A stretch of DNA of 64,000 nt from Sequoia sempervirens (GCA_007258455.2 VDFB02000003.1:37613876-37677875); one strand, 5' to 3'; positions 11,904 to 24,953 are shown, counted from the stretch's first letter. A program made the numbers and translations. The notes: a model not told the origin generated them from the sequence alone.

Positions 11904-13798
11904 TGTGTCTGGGGAAGGAGAATCTCCTTCCCTTTCCAAAGTTTTGTTTGCCCTGTCGCATTGGCTACTATTTCCAATTTGGCTTTATTGGTTTTGGGGC
12001 CTCTCCTCCCCTTACGTTTTATATTTGGTTTATTTAGCTTGGATTGAATTTGTTCCAACATTCTTTCCTCCCACAATTCCCCTTCTTCAGCTTCCTCTGC
12101 GCTCTCTTCATCTGATACCCAATCTTCACCTGATTCATAATCTAATTGGGAATTTTCTTCCTCCTCCTTTTCCTCCTAATGGTAATTTTGAGATGCGATG
12201 CCTTCTTTGACACCTGACTCCTCCTTTTCCTTTGATTCCTCTAATTTTTTTCCTTGGGCATACTTGGACTCCGGAATTATGGTATCCAGGTTCTTTTTGG
12301 TGCTCAAAACTTCTCCTATTTGGGATGAAATGACTTTCTCCAAGTATTTTTTGTGTTCTAGGAGAGTGCTCAAATCCTTTTGAGCGTGCAAAGTTACTTC
12401 TTCGGCCTTTGACATGTCTTGGATTAATATTATATTTGCTTTCCATTCAAGGTCTCCCAATTTTCTTTTTTTGGGGCTCTTTCCAGACAGTTGTTCTAAG
12501 CCAACACCCCTTAAATCCATATTACCTCCATTTCCACCAGAATTCACTAATGGATCTATATTGACATTTTGCTTACTACCAAGGGTATCCACTTCTGCTG
12601 TGCCAGAGCTTCTGATCTTAATGTCCTCTCTAGAAAGACACTTCCCTAACTTGTTGACATCACTCTTAGCTATTTTCTGAATCCAAGATCTAAACCCAGA
12701 GATGATTTACAAGCTCTTATAGATCCCCACTCCTTCCTCAATCTCTACCAGGATGTTTGGTTCTACATCTTCTTTCCCATTTATGAAATCTTCATCTATT
12801 CCCAAGCAAACCCCTAAGGAATCACCAATCTTAGTCATGGCCTCCACACTCCAATATTCTATTGGGAGGTCGATTAGTTTTAACCATGTTGGGGTTTGTT
12901 TGATCTTGTAATGCCATGGGTCAAAGTTGGGTTCCCAATTTTTACAATGAAAGTTGTGGCCATTAAATAATAGGGGTTTACCAAACACTATTTACGATTT
13001 TAGATTCCAGTCTATGCATTCTATCAAGTAGAAAGCATTAGGAAGGGGATTAATGCTTACCTGGTTTTTGAAGTTTTGCTGCCACCATTTCATAATTTCT
13101 TCTTTCAGATCACCTGGGCCGCACCATTTCGCGAAGAGGGAATGATCGCGTAGCCTCTCCACTCTTCCCTTTATGATCTCCGTTGGCATTGTGAAAAGCT
13201 TACTCCCCTAGGGCTTTGTATTCGTTTCCGATCCATTTACGTTCCTTCTTTTTCCGCCAAAAGGGCCTCCCCTTTTCCACCTTCATTTGGGATTTTGATG
13301 ATTCGGATCTCTTGGAGGTTCCTTGTTGTTCCAATGGGCTCCATGGTTCTGGAGATTGACCCTGCGAGTATGGTCTTCTCCCAGGAAAAAATCCTGGGGG
13401 CTCTAACTGCTATTGTTGTCAATCTTCTTTTGGCGCAAGTCTTCTTAACTAAGGTTGTTGTAATGGCAAAATTTTATGTCCCTGGCGTTGCTCCAGTGAC
13501 TTGCCCCTGGCGCCCTAGGGCTTCCATTTTTCCCAAACCGCCCACTCCTGACAACGCCAATGTTTAAATTTTCCTTTGGAATCCAACTGCCCGGATTTTG
13601 CGAACTCCGCCTACCTTTCCAATGATCACTGTGGAAGCCATTCCTTCGATCGATTAGATTTTGATTATTCCCATAGTCATCTTCCCGAAGCTTGTATCGG
13701 GGATTGCATTTATCAATCCATCTCCCATTCAAGAACACCCATTGAGGAATGTGGGTTGCTTCTTTGCCCTTGTTCGATTCAAGCCCTGGTTTGTTCAA
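11900..13798 (-). pseudogene. LINE ORF1: DUF4283-like RNA-binding protein (decayed)
   Basis: ORF1 proteins of plant LINEs bind the element RNA. The reading starts at an ATG at 13798 with a basic, polar N-terminus (to 13445), shifts frame near 13440, and continues from about 13189. There a DUF4283-like domain is seen (LFAKWCGPGDLKEEI, then TPTWLKLIDLPIEYWS near 12900, with one stop near 12990). After a stop near 12710 the same frame runs through a lysine/glutamate-rich, probably coiled-coil stretch (12592-12180). It then has a TAG, an acidic segment and a basic tail (RKGRRGPKTNK) before ending TGA at 11900. Its length and order fit plant L1 ORF1. The frameshift and several stops make it non-functional. 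Confidence 0.8.
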
Positions 13799-13940
13799 AG
13801 GCTTAACCTCACGTTCGTCACCCCATCTCCTCTTCTCCTGAACGGTTGCTTCCTGATGCGATTCGCCTTCTGCAAAATTTTGCTCCGACTATCCACCTTG
13901 CGCTATCCTTACTTAACTAAACAAACATTTTTTAATATAA

Positions 13941-13958
13941 AATTCACCATTTTTTTTT
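13941..13958. repeat. LINE target-site duplication, 5' side
   Basis: Second copy of the 18-bp direct repeat, marking the 5' end of the element on the minus strand. Confidence 0.85.
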
Positions 13959-15889
13959 ACTTCTAATATGCAAGTATTCATCTATTTAAGATGTAACAAT
14001 GATACATGTAATAAAGTAGATTTTTTTGGAGAATGCCAAGATTAGAAAGCATGAATTGATAACCTCCCAAAAGTGAAATGATGAACATAATAAGATATCT
14101 ATGATATAATATTAAGAGTGTGTAAATACTGAGAAACCTTGCATATAAAGGTAAGGTAGATGAGGTGAGAAGGTAGGATACAATGACTAAATGCCCCTCG
14201 AAATGTGAAACACTTGTGAGCTCACTTGACAACTGTGTGAGCAAGTGTCAAATATGCAAGTAGTAGGTGTCTCAAATGATTAGGACACATGTCTCAATGA
14301 TATGAAGTGAGAAAAAGGCCTAAAATACCTAAGTAAATTTCAGCTAGGTGTGAATAGGTCAATCCTAAAAAGGTGATTGGCTAACTAGATATGATGATGA
14401 ATCTATTTACACTAACATAATTTACAATTACACTAACATCATAATAGAGCATAAACAAAATATATAAATCAATTCACAACATATGAACACATGAGACCTA
14501 AAGGTCAAATATTCAAGACTTATAATTAATGATAAAATCGTTACAACGAAATGCGTGAATTTAATTCAAGTGATAATTAATGTATGGTTTCAAAGTGGTA
14601 GTCATATCCCAAACATGGATGTATTACACTCAAATATAAAGATAAGATTGATATTCAACTAAATATGTTTTCTATATTTATAAAAGGTCTCTAATACCTA
14701 TAAATGATTACTTGAATATTACAACAATACAAGAAATGTTGCATGATTCATACAAACTCTAAGATGCACTAACACGATTCATTACACAATCCCAATGGTG
14801 GTCAACACCATCCAACTGTGTGAAACCTTTAGGAAACCCCTCTATAATAAGAGACAAAATCCATGGTTGTCAACCATACACACACAGGATCAAAATTGAC
14901 AAATTAGACACAATCAAGAACACTTCACACAAGGTTCCTCAACACATAATTGGATATGGCCAACCTAGTTAACAACATTAAGGAAAGAAGGTATTTGAAG
15001 GAGAGGAGAGACACACAACTTGGAAATAAAAAACACATGAGAAAGAGAGAAGGCATGTGGATGGGAGGAGTGACATGCAACTTGACATTTGAAAGTGTGC
15101 GAACCCAAGCCTAGGTACCTGCAAAACTAAGACAATAAACACCTTAAGTTAGATTTAGCAAGTATAAACAAGGATTACCCATGAGATTCATTAACATAGC
15201 TCAAATTAAGAAGAAAATAATGAAGAACACAAAGTAAATCACAAAATAAAGATTGAATCCTAATTAAGCAAGAAAACTCTTAATCCCATGGGGGAATTGG
15301 TGCCAATTTGATGTGAAAATTGGCCCTTTCCCAATTCCTATGATGCAAGATTCAAATGTTGAAGATGATGTTGATCCACTTTGGTGAAAGATGAGAACTC
15401 CAAGCCAAATCTGCAAAAATCCTAGCTAAGAATTCAAATGATGGATGAGAATGAGTAAGTATTTTAGCATGGTAACTTTACTTGGATTGTGGATGATCAA
15501 ATGAAGAGAGGAACTCTTCATTTATATGATTTCAAGATGGATGAATGTCCAAATTTGAGCAATGTGGGACTAACATTCATCCAAGGATATGGTGCCACTT
15601 GTCAAGTTATGAATGGATGATGGTTGTGCAAGATTTGGGGTTTGTGCCAATAAATGCCAATATTTGAAATTCAAATTTGTTGAAATGACATGTAAGAGGG
15701 AAGGGAAAATGCAATAAATGCCACTTGGCTCAAGGCAAAGGACATGTAAGATGAATTTATTGCCTTGTTGGATGTACATGTTGACTTGGAATTTTTGAAT
15801 TCAAATTGAGAGAATATTCCAAAAGATGCTTTGTGAGGAAAATAGGATTTAATAAATGAATTAAATCTATTTTCATGTGCAACTTGCAT

Positions 15890-16290
15890 TATCTAGAGGA
15901 TGTGACATGAGATTAGATTAAATTAATCAAGGGTTAATTAATTTAATGAGAGATTTGATGATGTGACTTATTTGACTTAGATTTATGGATTTATTTAAAT
16001 CAAATAGAGAGGAATATGATAAGAGGCTAATTAAATAAAGATTTTGATTTATTTAATTAAAAGGGATGGTGTTAGATTAAATCCAATAAGGTTTTAATTT
16101 ATTTAATTTAATGGATAGACTTTAGAGATTTAATCAAATAAATTGATTATTTAATTAAATAGAGATAATTAGATTGAATGGATTGATTTAATTAACAAAA
16201 GAGATGACCTTAATTAGATAAAATGATTTATTTAATTAAAGGACGAATATTGATGAATTTAATCAGATAGGGGAATTTGATTAAACGGTT
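15890..16290. repeat. TTAATTAAAT-rich low-complexity block
   Basis: About 400 bp composed of many diverged copies of TTTAATTAAAT and GATTTAATTAAAT separated by short A/G-rich spacers. No fixed period is clear. It looks like slippage-driven sequence, possibly from the U3 of an old LTR. Confidence 0.55.
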
Positions 16291-16469
16291 AGACCGAGGG
16301 ATGATTTAGGAAGAAACGATGTTAGTAAGTCAGGATCAGGTGCACGATGTCAATCAGTACATTTTCGATGTCTACAGAAAGCACATGAAGGGAACACAAG
16401 ACATAATATATCCCCAAGTAAGTACACACCTCAATTAAATATTTTGTTATTAAGAATTTTACATTGATC

Positions 16470-16790
16470 ACAAAAGAATCAATCTCAATAATGCATCACT
16501 TCAACTACATTTAGATTGATCCCAATGATGTATCACACATTAACCACATATTGGTTGGTCTTGATGTAGATTCATTTTATGTCTTATTATAACACCATAC
16601 ATCAACCTCATATGAATCGGTACCAATATAATGATGTTTAGTCTTAACCCATTTTCATTCTCTTCATTATACATTACACATCAACCACAAGTAGGTCAAT
16701 CCCATTTTTTCTGAATTTATCTATTAAGTTCTTTTGTATCCTTCTCAAAAATTGCACATACATCTAGGCATATGGATCAATCCCATTGTT
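16470..16790. repeat. Degenerate tandem repeat, period roughly 50-60 bp
   Basis: Several diverged units can be lined up by eye around the core 'catcaaccacat...ggttgatcccaatgatg', for example at 16496, 16545, 16605 and 16677. Divergence is high and the period varies. Confidence 0.35.
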
Positions 16791-17125
16791 TCCACTCTAG
16801 GCCTCCAAATTTTTCCTTATTCCTAAGACAATAAGAATAGACCACTTGACAATGGATCTTAGAATTGTAGTGTGCCAACCCTTCAGTGTAGTAAAAATTT
16901 CATATTTTTCACCATGAGAGTAAAAAAAACTAAGTAACAAGTCATTTCAATAAAAAAATTATTTCTTTTATTGAGAATATACGAACAAGATGTCATATCA
17001 TATTACAATAAAGATTCCACTTTAGTACAATAACTTCACAAGTTACAACAATACAAGAATACTTACACTTACATACATAGCTCCAATGAGCTTTAGAATA
17101 AATAGTTGTAAGACAGTCTAAGATC

Positions 17126-17757
17126 TATTGGAAACTTGCAGCCAATTAAAGACAATTTCCACATAACCCATAAAGAAATCTATCCATCTAAGTATTCAGA
17201 ATCCACATGCAAGAGAATAGACAACATACCCATGAAAATATGACACAAGATATACCCTGGGAAAACCCTCAAAAGGGAAAAAATCTAGCCTCCAAAAGCA
17301 TCCATCTCTTATGTATTATTCAACAATAAAATTACAATACATCTTTTGAGTCTTCATGAACACCATTGAAGCAACAAGCTCTCTCCAAGCAATCCATGTG
17401 AACAAGCATGCAACCACACATCCTGTGCCATGCTTCAAACCCTCACAAATCCTAACCAGAGCTAATTATGCAAAATTGCATCTCACAATAACTACCTTTG
17501 TGGTTGCTTTTATAGAAGCAAGCTCCCACAAAACCACTAAGTGGTAGTACACAAAACTATGTGACAATAACTATGATATTACAAACCATGTCCCCTTATT
17601 TAATATTGGGTGCTTTATTTATTATTTTCCCCAATATTAAATAATTACATTTTTATAATTTAACTTATGTCCCAATGTTACATGCAACATTTAGTGGCCC
17701 CAAGAATAATTACATTAAATACATAATGCAAGGTGTACAACACACATTTTCCCAAAA
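17126..17757 (-). repeat. 3' LTR of the nested non-autonomous element
   Basis: 632 bp, same length as its partner. The terminal TG has mutated to TA at 17126-17127, and the far end reads CAAAA instead of CAACA. Confidence 0.85.
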
Positions 17758-17768
17758 TTTTCCCACTT

Positions 17769-20700
17769 GTTGTATACATTGCATAAGGGGAACAAGTAAC
17801 CTAAAAACATGAATCAAACGAACAATCCATATAGCCACATATACCATCATGGAATCAAAATTCTCCATGTGCTCCATCAAGATACCTGTAACAAGAATCA
17901 AAGTGGCCATCATCCCAAACATGAATGCTCTCATCCTCCATCATGCCAATGCACAAAGATAAGAAGCCATCCAATAGATAAACCACTCAATCTATCACAA
18001 CGAACCATAAGTCCTGCTCAACTAATATCCCAAACACATGCACTCAATCCAAAAATATCAATATGCACCAGTAGCTGTCAAGATACACAAACCCAAAGCT
18101 GAAATAACACCCAAAGAAAGTGCCAATACATCCAACTGTCCATACCTCCAAGGTATACAAAACATAGTAAACTCATGCCATAAACATATACACCCATAAA
18201 CTGCAATCATAAACTCCATGTGCAAAACCTGTCAAAGAATGAAATACACATCCAAGAGCTCCCACTGCATGGGTAATGCAAATTTGAAAAAGATCAAGGC
18301 ATACCGAGTCTACCAATAGCATCATATAGAAAGTGTAAACTACATCATGTAGCAACAAGGAATCATCCACAATGATATGCAAACCTGTATATCAATCACT
18401 TGTAAGAAAAATCTCCTACATACACCTCTAAAAGCCAACTGTGTCAAGTATGATCTCCTCCACAACACCCCAAAAGAAAAGCCATAACAACACCCAACCG
18501 TTCAATCTCCAAGATCAAACATAACATATATATCATGCAATCAACATGGATGTAAGCCTCTCATAACCAAAGAAGATCAAACTAAATCCATTCCCAATGA
18601 AGGAAATAAGCCCAATACATCTCCTAAACTCAACATCAATGAGTGTAATCACAATGGATAAGGAGATAAACATGCCAACACTCCTCAAATGAACCATCCA
18701 AAACCATATATCCATAGCTCAAGATCCTTATGCATGAGAAGATAAAGCATAAAACATAAAGTGCCTGAAAGTAACAATGGGCAATACCTCTCAAGTGAAA
18801 CTGTCGAGTAGACCAAGAGTGAGGAATGAGAATGCTCCTCCAAGACATCCAAGTCATCATGACTCATCCAAGAACACTCTCCTCATAGGTCCATGTTGAA
18901 CTCACGTCCAACCAAGGTGTAGGCTCCTCAGAATCCCTGCTGAAATCTCATAAAGAGTAACCATCTCAACACATGTCTCTAATCATAAGAGAACTCAAGC
19001 CTCACCTATGTCTCCAAGTATCCATGAGTACCTGTAACCAGCCAATCCATGCCAAACTCCAAATGCAATATAGTACCATCATGAAGTAATCAAGCAAATG
19101 TCAATGTACCCGATACTAAGAGAACCACACAAGATCAATGTCATATATCCAATCGTGAATAAAGAACATAACCATGACATCATGATCTAACCATCTCCTT
19201 ATAGGAGATCACATGCACCATAACATATATATACATCCTAGTCTCAAGAGAACATGTAATATGCCAAACTCTAAACTAGTATCAAGAGTATAACATGACA
19301 TCATAACAAAATACACTCTAAACCAAGAAACCATATCTCCAATCACATGGAGATAACCTTACCAATGATGCATCCACGTCATTACCAACAACTCCCACTG
19401 AACTGTGATACCGAGTCACACATGGCATCATGACAAACATCCTCTCCATGAAGATCATCCAGGTCTACACACACAACTAAAATTCCAGTAACATAAAAAG
19501 TAGAACCATAATCTCCAAGCCAAGAAGATACCTACAACCGCCAAACCATCATAAACATATCCATCACCGCCAAAACCATCATTGTCAAAAGCTCCCACTG
19601 AAAAGTGTAAACAAGCTATCCATGACATCATGATAATAATCTCCTCATGAAGATCAATGAAAGGCCCTCACACAATCAAAGAACTCAAATATAACAAGAG
19701 TTCCCAAAAGGAAAAGTAAAACCATGATCCTCATACCACGAAGATACACCGCCACAACCATAATCAGAAACCAATCCAACACCACCAATAATGCACCTGA
19801 ATAAATCATCATGACATGCCAAAGTCTCTAAAACACAAGAAACATCCATGACACCATGATCACCACCAAATGTAACAACTCAACCCAACTGTGTCCACAT
19901 ATCTGCATAATCATAGTCAACTACATAGGTCTCATATCATGACTATACCTGGTAATACCATCTCACCTCCTCAACATGACAATCAAACCAGCAAACTAAA
20001 TGACTAAACCAAGCCACCAAAACTTAACATGCATCAACATTGAAATATCAATGGGAAAAGACAACCCATGTCCAAGTTATAAATGCAACATGTAAGTGTA
20101 GACCACCTACAACATTGCACAACTTGTAGATACATCAATGAAGCATATAAATCCAACCAGATACTGATAACCATGTCAAATGAGATAATATAATGAGATG
20201 TACAACTGAGCATACAATGAATCCAATATCAAATCTCCAAGATCCGATCATCCATAAACTCAAAGTATCACCATAGTCAAAGAAACCCATAAACAACTAA
20301 GATAAATAAAACAACAAATAAACCATGCCAAAATATCTCCAAACTTGATCCACTGTATAGTTCTCTGAACAAGCTTTCCATCGACTATTTGAAGTCCAAA
20401 ATCCGACTTTGTATGCACTCGATATGCCCTCTTGAAGCTCAAAACAAACATCTGAATTTGACCAAGAAAAACACTATCAAAACTGAAGAATCTGGAAAAT
20501 AATCTATCACCACAGCGTAGAGCTCTGAGTCAGCTTTCCAACAAGTCTAAGAAGTCAAAAATCCGACATACTGGACAAAAGCTATGCCCCTTCGAAGCAA
20601 AAGTACAGTTTGCACCTGAGGCAAAAAAAATTTAGCCACCCTTGGTGGCTGGGCGGCGACCCCACCCGAGCATCGCCACCCACTTGGTGGTGGACCCAAA

Positions 20701-21510
20701 AATTTCATTAAATTCATTTAAATTTCATTTTACATGCAAAAGTTGCATGCCCCTTTTAAAATTCATGGTGGATTTATTTAAATGACGGTGGAATAGATTT
20801 AATAATAAAAAATTTATTTAAAAAATTTGTTTACCCCACACGGGGGTTGGTGGGCTCCTCCCACCGGCCGACTATTGTTGGTAGTGGTACCTGCTAGTAC
20901 TGCCAGCAGCCGGTACCATTGGTACCACTGTTAGCGCCCAGCAGGCTGCTGCTAGCAGTATGACACGACGGTGGGGGGGTCCGACCCCCCACAAAAATAA
21001 AACTTTTATAATTTTTTTTCTTCAAAACTTTTGTAAAGTTTTTCAAATCATTTTTTTTTTAATTTGTGCAAGTACAAATTTTAATGGAGATGGGAATTTT
21101 TATTTATTTTTAATATTATTTTGACGTCCGTACAATTTGGGCATGGGCACAAAAAAATTGCAATTTTTCACAATATCAGAAATAGGTCAAATTATATATC
21201 AATTTTCGTCTCTCGGCCAACCCGGATCCAACCGTGAGGTCTATTTTTAGGCCAAAAGATCATCTGTGAAAGCTCACCCCCAAAACCCCCATTTGAATAC
21301 AAAACCAAGAAACCTATTTCACCCAAAATTTCTCACATCCCAGATCCACAAACAACCCATTTAATCAGCAAACCCAAAACCCTCAGATCTGCAATAAAAC
21401 ACCTGCAAAACCCTCATATCTTGCCATGGCTTTGATTCTCTCATGCAATGCATAGATTTAAACTTTAAACAAGATTTTTCTCAACCAAGGGCTATACAAC
21501 CACAACCAAA
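17769..21510 (-). other. Non-coding interior of the nested element
   Basis: No domain is recognised in either strand. The plus strand is strongly A/C-rich between about 17800 and 20500 (the minus, sense strand is T/G-rich). 'catgacatcatga'-like words recur near 19173, 19295, 19420, 19621 and 19848. The leader next to the primer-binding site contains the GC-rich block listed separately. Confidence 0.6.
20636..20992 (-). other. GC-rich, self-complementary block in the element leader
   Basis: Two GC-rich islands (about 20636-20700 and 20835-20992) in otherwise AT-rich DNA. They include short palindromes such as GGTACCATTGGTACC, GCAGCAGGCTGCTGC-like sequence and paired runs GGGGGGTCCGACCCCCC. 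On the sense (minus) strand they lie 0.5-0.9 kb after the primer-binding site, where packaging or dimerisation structures of retroelement RNA occur. That role is a guess. Confidence 0.5.
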
Positions 21511-21522
21511 GCTCTGATACCA
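21511..21522 (-). other. Primer-binding site of the nested element
   Basis: The minus strand reads TGGTATCAGAGC, complementary to initiator methionine tRNA, 2 nt from the 5' LTR. Confidence 0.85.
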
Positions 21523-21524
21523 CT

Positions 21525-22156
21525 TGTTGGAAACTTGTAGCTAGTTAAAGACAATTTCCACATAACCCATGAAGAAATCTATGCATCTAAGTATTTAGAA
21601 TCCACATGCAAGAGAATAGACAACATACCCATGAAAATATGACACAAGATATACCCTGGGAAAACCCTCAAAAGGGAAAAAACCCAGCCTCCAAAAGCAT
21701 CCATCTCTTATGTATTATTCAACAATAAAATTACAATACATCTTCTGAGTCTTCATGAACACCATTGAAGCAACAAGCTCTCTCCAAGCAATCCATGTGA
21801 ACAAGCATGCAACCACACATCCTATGCCATGCTTCAAACCCTCACAAATGCTAACCAGAGCCAATTATTGAAAATTGCATCTCACAATAACTACCTTTGT
21901 GGTTGCTTTTATAGAAGCAAGCTCCCACAAAACCACTAAGTGGTATTATACAAAACTATGTGACAATAACTATGAGATTACAAACCATGTCCCCTTATTT
22001 AATAGTGGGTGCTTTATTCATTATTTTCCCCAATATTAAATAATTACATTTTTACAATTTAACTTATGTCCCAATGTTACATGCAACATTTAGTGGCCCC
22101 AAGAATAATTACATTAAATACATAATGCAAGGTGTACACCACACCTTTTCCCAACA
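21525..22156 (-). repeat. 5' LTR of the nested non-autonomous element
   Basis: 632 bp with intact TGTTGG and CCAACA ends, next to the primer-binding site at 21511-21522. Confidence 0.87.
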
Positions 22157-23312
22157 GGATCTTCCCTTTCAAATCTTGGTTCTTTTGGTGCCTGTTATGA
22201 AGGAGAAGCATCACTTAGGCACTTTTCTGCCAACCACAGACTCATAATGTGGTCCCCCACACATCTATCATTTGATATATGCCCCTTCCCTTTGACAAAG
22301 AGATTGTTAGAGTAACCGCTAACGACAACCAACTGAGCATAGTGTTGTGTCCTACATAACTAGAACCTTGTAATCCCACAATCTTGAACTAGCATGTAAT
22401 ACTAGATCACGGTGAACTGGCAATGTTAGTCTCAGTAGTCACACAACCTAGAGTGGAGTCTCGGTCATTCACATTACTTTGATCAAAGAGTTTTAATTCA
22501 GTAAACGACTGAGAGTCATCTATCACATACACTACTCAGGGCCGATTTGACTTAAGGCTATCTTAAGCTACACATTAGTATTTCCTTTAATGGATAGTCC
22601 ATCATCCCAGATAACCTACAACCATATTAATCTACTTGGAATTAACTAATTTAATGGTAAGTACACAAGATAGGTATTCCTTCTATGGATAGTCCATCAT
22701 CCTAGATAACCTACATACTTGGATAACTCGACTTAAGTGTAAGTATATCAATCCCTCTCCCATACTGGATGCCCTCTCCAAGGAGAAAACACAAGATTTC
22801 CTAGTGAAATCAATAACTTAGCTAAGTGTTCCATATGGGATTTTCATGTTCAATCATACCTAGTATGTAATACTTATGATAAACATCCATCTCCTACTAT
22901 GGAGTAAATACAAACACATTGCATCCCATGTTCAAACATGTCTAGTATAACTAAATACCTATGTTGAACCACATGTTACATAATTAAATACCTGTGTCAA
23001 GCAATCCCTTCAACATATCTAGTATAATTAACTACTTGTGTCAAGTAATCTCTTCAACATATTTAATACAATTAAGTATTTACATCAAGCAAACTCTCAT
23101 ATTTTGGAGTACTTAGAATCATAGTATAAAACTAGCTTAAAAGCTTCAATCCCCTTTTTCAAATACAATATTAAATACTTCTATTGCTCAACAGAAAAGA
23201 CATTTCATGTAGCATAGAAAACACATCAATCTCAAGTAAATAATAGGAAGAAGAAAACCCCATGCCTGTTATTGCTTATTCCAACAGTGATGACAATGTA
23301 GCCTTCTCCTAT

Positions 23313-23357
23313 AGCTCAATTCAGCTCAATTCAGCTCAATTCAGCTCAATTCAGCTC
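23313..23357. repeat. 10-bp minisatellite, about 4.5 units
   Basis: Tandem AGCTCAATTC units inside the left large LTR. The matching place in the right LTR (about 38408) has about 1.5 units, so the array changed by about three units after the element inserted. Confidence 0.85.
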
Positions 23358-24625
23358 CACAAATCAATTCCCACTCCCTCTCTTGTTGAAAGCACTCTCC
23401 TCTCAGAACTAGACAACTCTTCCTCACAAAGTCCACTCTTTTCTCACTCATATAATTGATGAAATTGACTGGTGTAACTCAGAAATGATAAATAGATAAA
23501 GATGTATTCCTCATGGTATGATACGCCTTTCTCAATGGTAATAATGATCACACAAAAATGTGAATGTTGGTTGCAAATAGTGATCACTCCAAAATGGTAA
23601 GAATGAACATAAAATAATGCACAAGATCATAATTTGTTGCAAGAGAGTTGGGGTGACTATTTATAGAGCATCCAACCTCCAAACTTCCTACAATTTTGGC
23701 ATGTGAATTGACACCACTCCCTTTTTGAAATATTCAACTTGGAGGTGGCGACAGTTCAAGCCAATACTTAGCAAAAAGGATAATGAATCGACTTCCTAAT
23801 TTCCAACATTCAGAAAGACTATTTCAAATGCACATGGGAAATTCATAATTTTCTGCCAAATCAACACCTACAGGAAAATGATAACGGAGGTGGCGTGATT
23901 TCTAGATGATAAGAATAAGTCAGTGATAAACTAACAACACATAGCCTAAATTGACTTGTTTCAGCAACTAATACGTTGAACTTAGTCTCGTCTTTCATAA
24001 TCCATAATTTGACCAAGTCAATGCCAACAAACTTAAAACGTATTTCCTAGTTGGTAATGCGTGATATTTCACAGAGTCATAAATGTTCCAAAGTCAAGTT
24101 TCATCATAATAATAATATCAACATATTTAAGCCAAGGATTAAATACGTCAAAGGAAGTCTACATTAAATCGACTCCTTTATAGCCTTATGTTTTCAAATG
24201 TTCTCATCACTTTCCTAGCAATGGTGTTGCTTAACCTTTTACTCAACATGTTTTAAATATGTGTTGCCTCCTATTGTTTCATGTGCTATTCAAAGTCTAA
24301 AAAGACTCTTCAAGGGTATCGACTCAATTTAAATTTCCAAAATGACTTCATTGGCTAGTTGATATGCTATGTGCCATATGCATTATCCTTGTTGTGTATA
24401 AACTCCTCTCACGTGCCCCTAAAAGCGTTGTGTTTTTTTTTTAGATATTCTTCACTTGACATGGCGCATGGAAATTTATTCCTCATACATATTAATCATT
24501 GCAGTTCTAGTTTCCATACATACGTGCATTACAAGAATGCACTAAGGTTTCAACTATATTTTCTCTTAATAAAAGACTTGTATGCTTGCTAAGGTTATGC
24601 CCTTTATTCTTTGCGCTTTTAAAAC

Positions 24626-24652
24626 ATATATATATATATATATATATATATG
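24626..24652. repeat. TA dinucleotide microsatellite
   Basis: An uninterrupted TA run of 27 bp inside the large LTR. The partner LTR has a shorter interrupted run near 39700. Confidence 0.9.
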
Positions 24653-24951
24653 TTTATATACCTTAGCATATTCACTATATATATACATTTATATAGAATA
24701 ATATATATATATATATATTCTCATGTAAATATTTCTCCAAAGATTTTTGAAAGTATTAGTTGCCAAGCAAATACAATCACTTGATATATACAAGTATATG
24801 TATCATGTTTATTTTGATTATTGAGCTTAAACACAACATACATACATAATGTATGCTATCTATAAGGTTATGCGTTGTATATATATATATAATATAATAT
24901 ATTTCTATATATTTATTATGTACATATGTATATTTATTTACAAACACACAC

Positions 24952-24953
<2 letters not shown>

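Larger units (their letters stand above)
6195..13940 (-). mobile_element. L1-type LINE with 18-bp target duplication
   Basis: The element is about 7.75 kb and reads on the minus strand. The sequence AAAATTCACCATTTTTTT occurs at 6177-6194 and 13941-13958 and nowhere else I saw. At the low-coordinate side it runs into extra T residues, which are the poly(A) tail on the minus strand. On the sense strand the duplication starts with an A run, as expected for target-primed reverse transcription by an L1 endonuclease. Order on the sense strand: short 5' leader, ORF1 (13798 to 11900), ORF2 (11903 to 7726), a 183-bp spacer, ORF3 (7542 to 6536), 3' UTR and poly(A). All ORFs carry stop codons or frameshifts, so the copy is dead. 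The intact duplication on both sides suggests it is not 5' truncated. Confidence 0.9.
13959..16860. other. AT-rich intergenic DNA
   Basis: No ORF with a recognisable domain. It contains the low-complexity blocks listed separately at 15890-16290 and 16470-16790. The 15100-15900 part has a composition like decayed LTR DNA, but no ends were found. Confidence 0.5.
17126..22156 (-). mobile_element. Non-autonomous LTR retrotransposon nested in the large LTR
   Basis: A 5031-bp element bounded by two 632-bp LTRs (17126-17757 and 21525-22156) that differ at roughly 25 positions by eye (about 4%). LTR ends are TGTTGG...CCCAACA in the right copy; the left copy has decayed to TATTGG...CCCAAAA. The primer-binding site TGGTATCAGAGC is at 21511-21522 on the minus strand, and the purine tract (complement of 17758-17768) is beside the left LTR. 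Flanks are AGATC (17121-17125) and GGATC (22157-22161), a 5-bp duplication with one change. The matching site in the other LTR of the host element is empty. The interior of about 3.75 kb has no gag or pol, so it depends on another element. The LTR style suggests Copia, but superfamily cannot be set without coding sequence. Confidence 0.88.
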
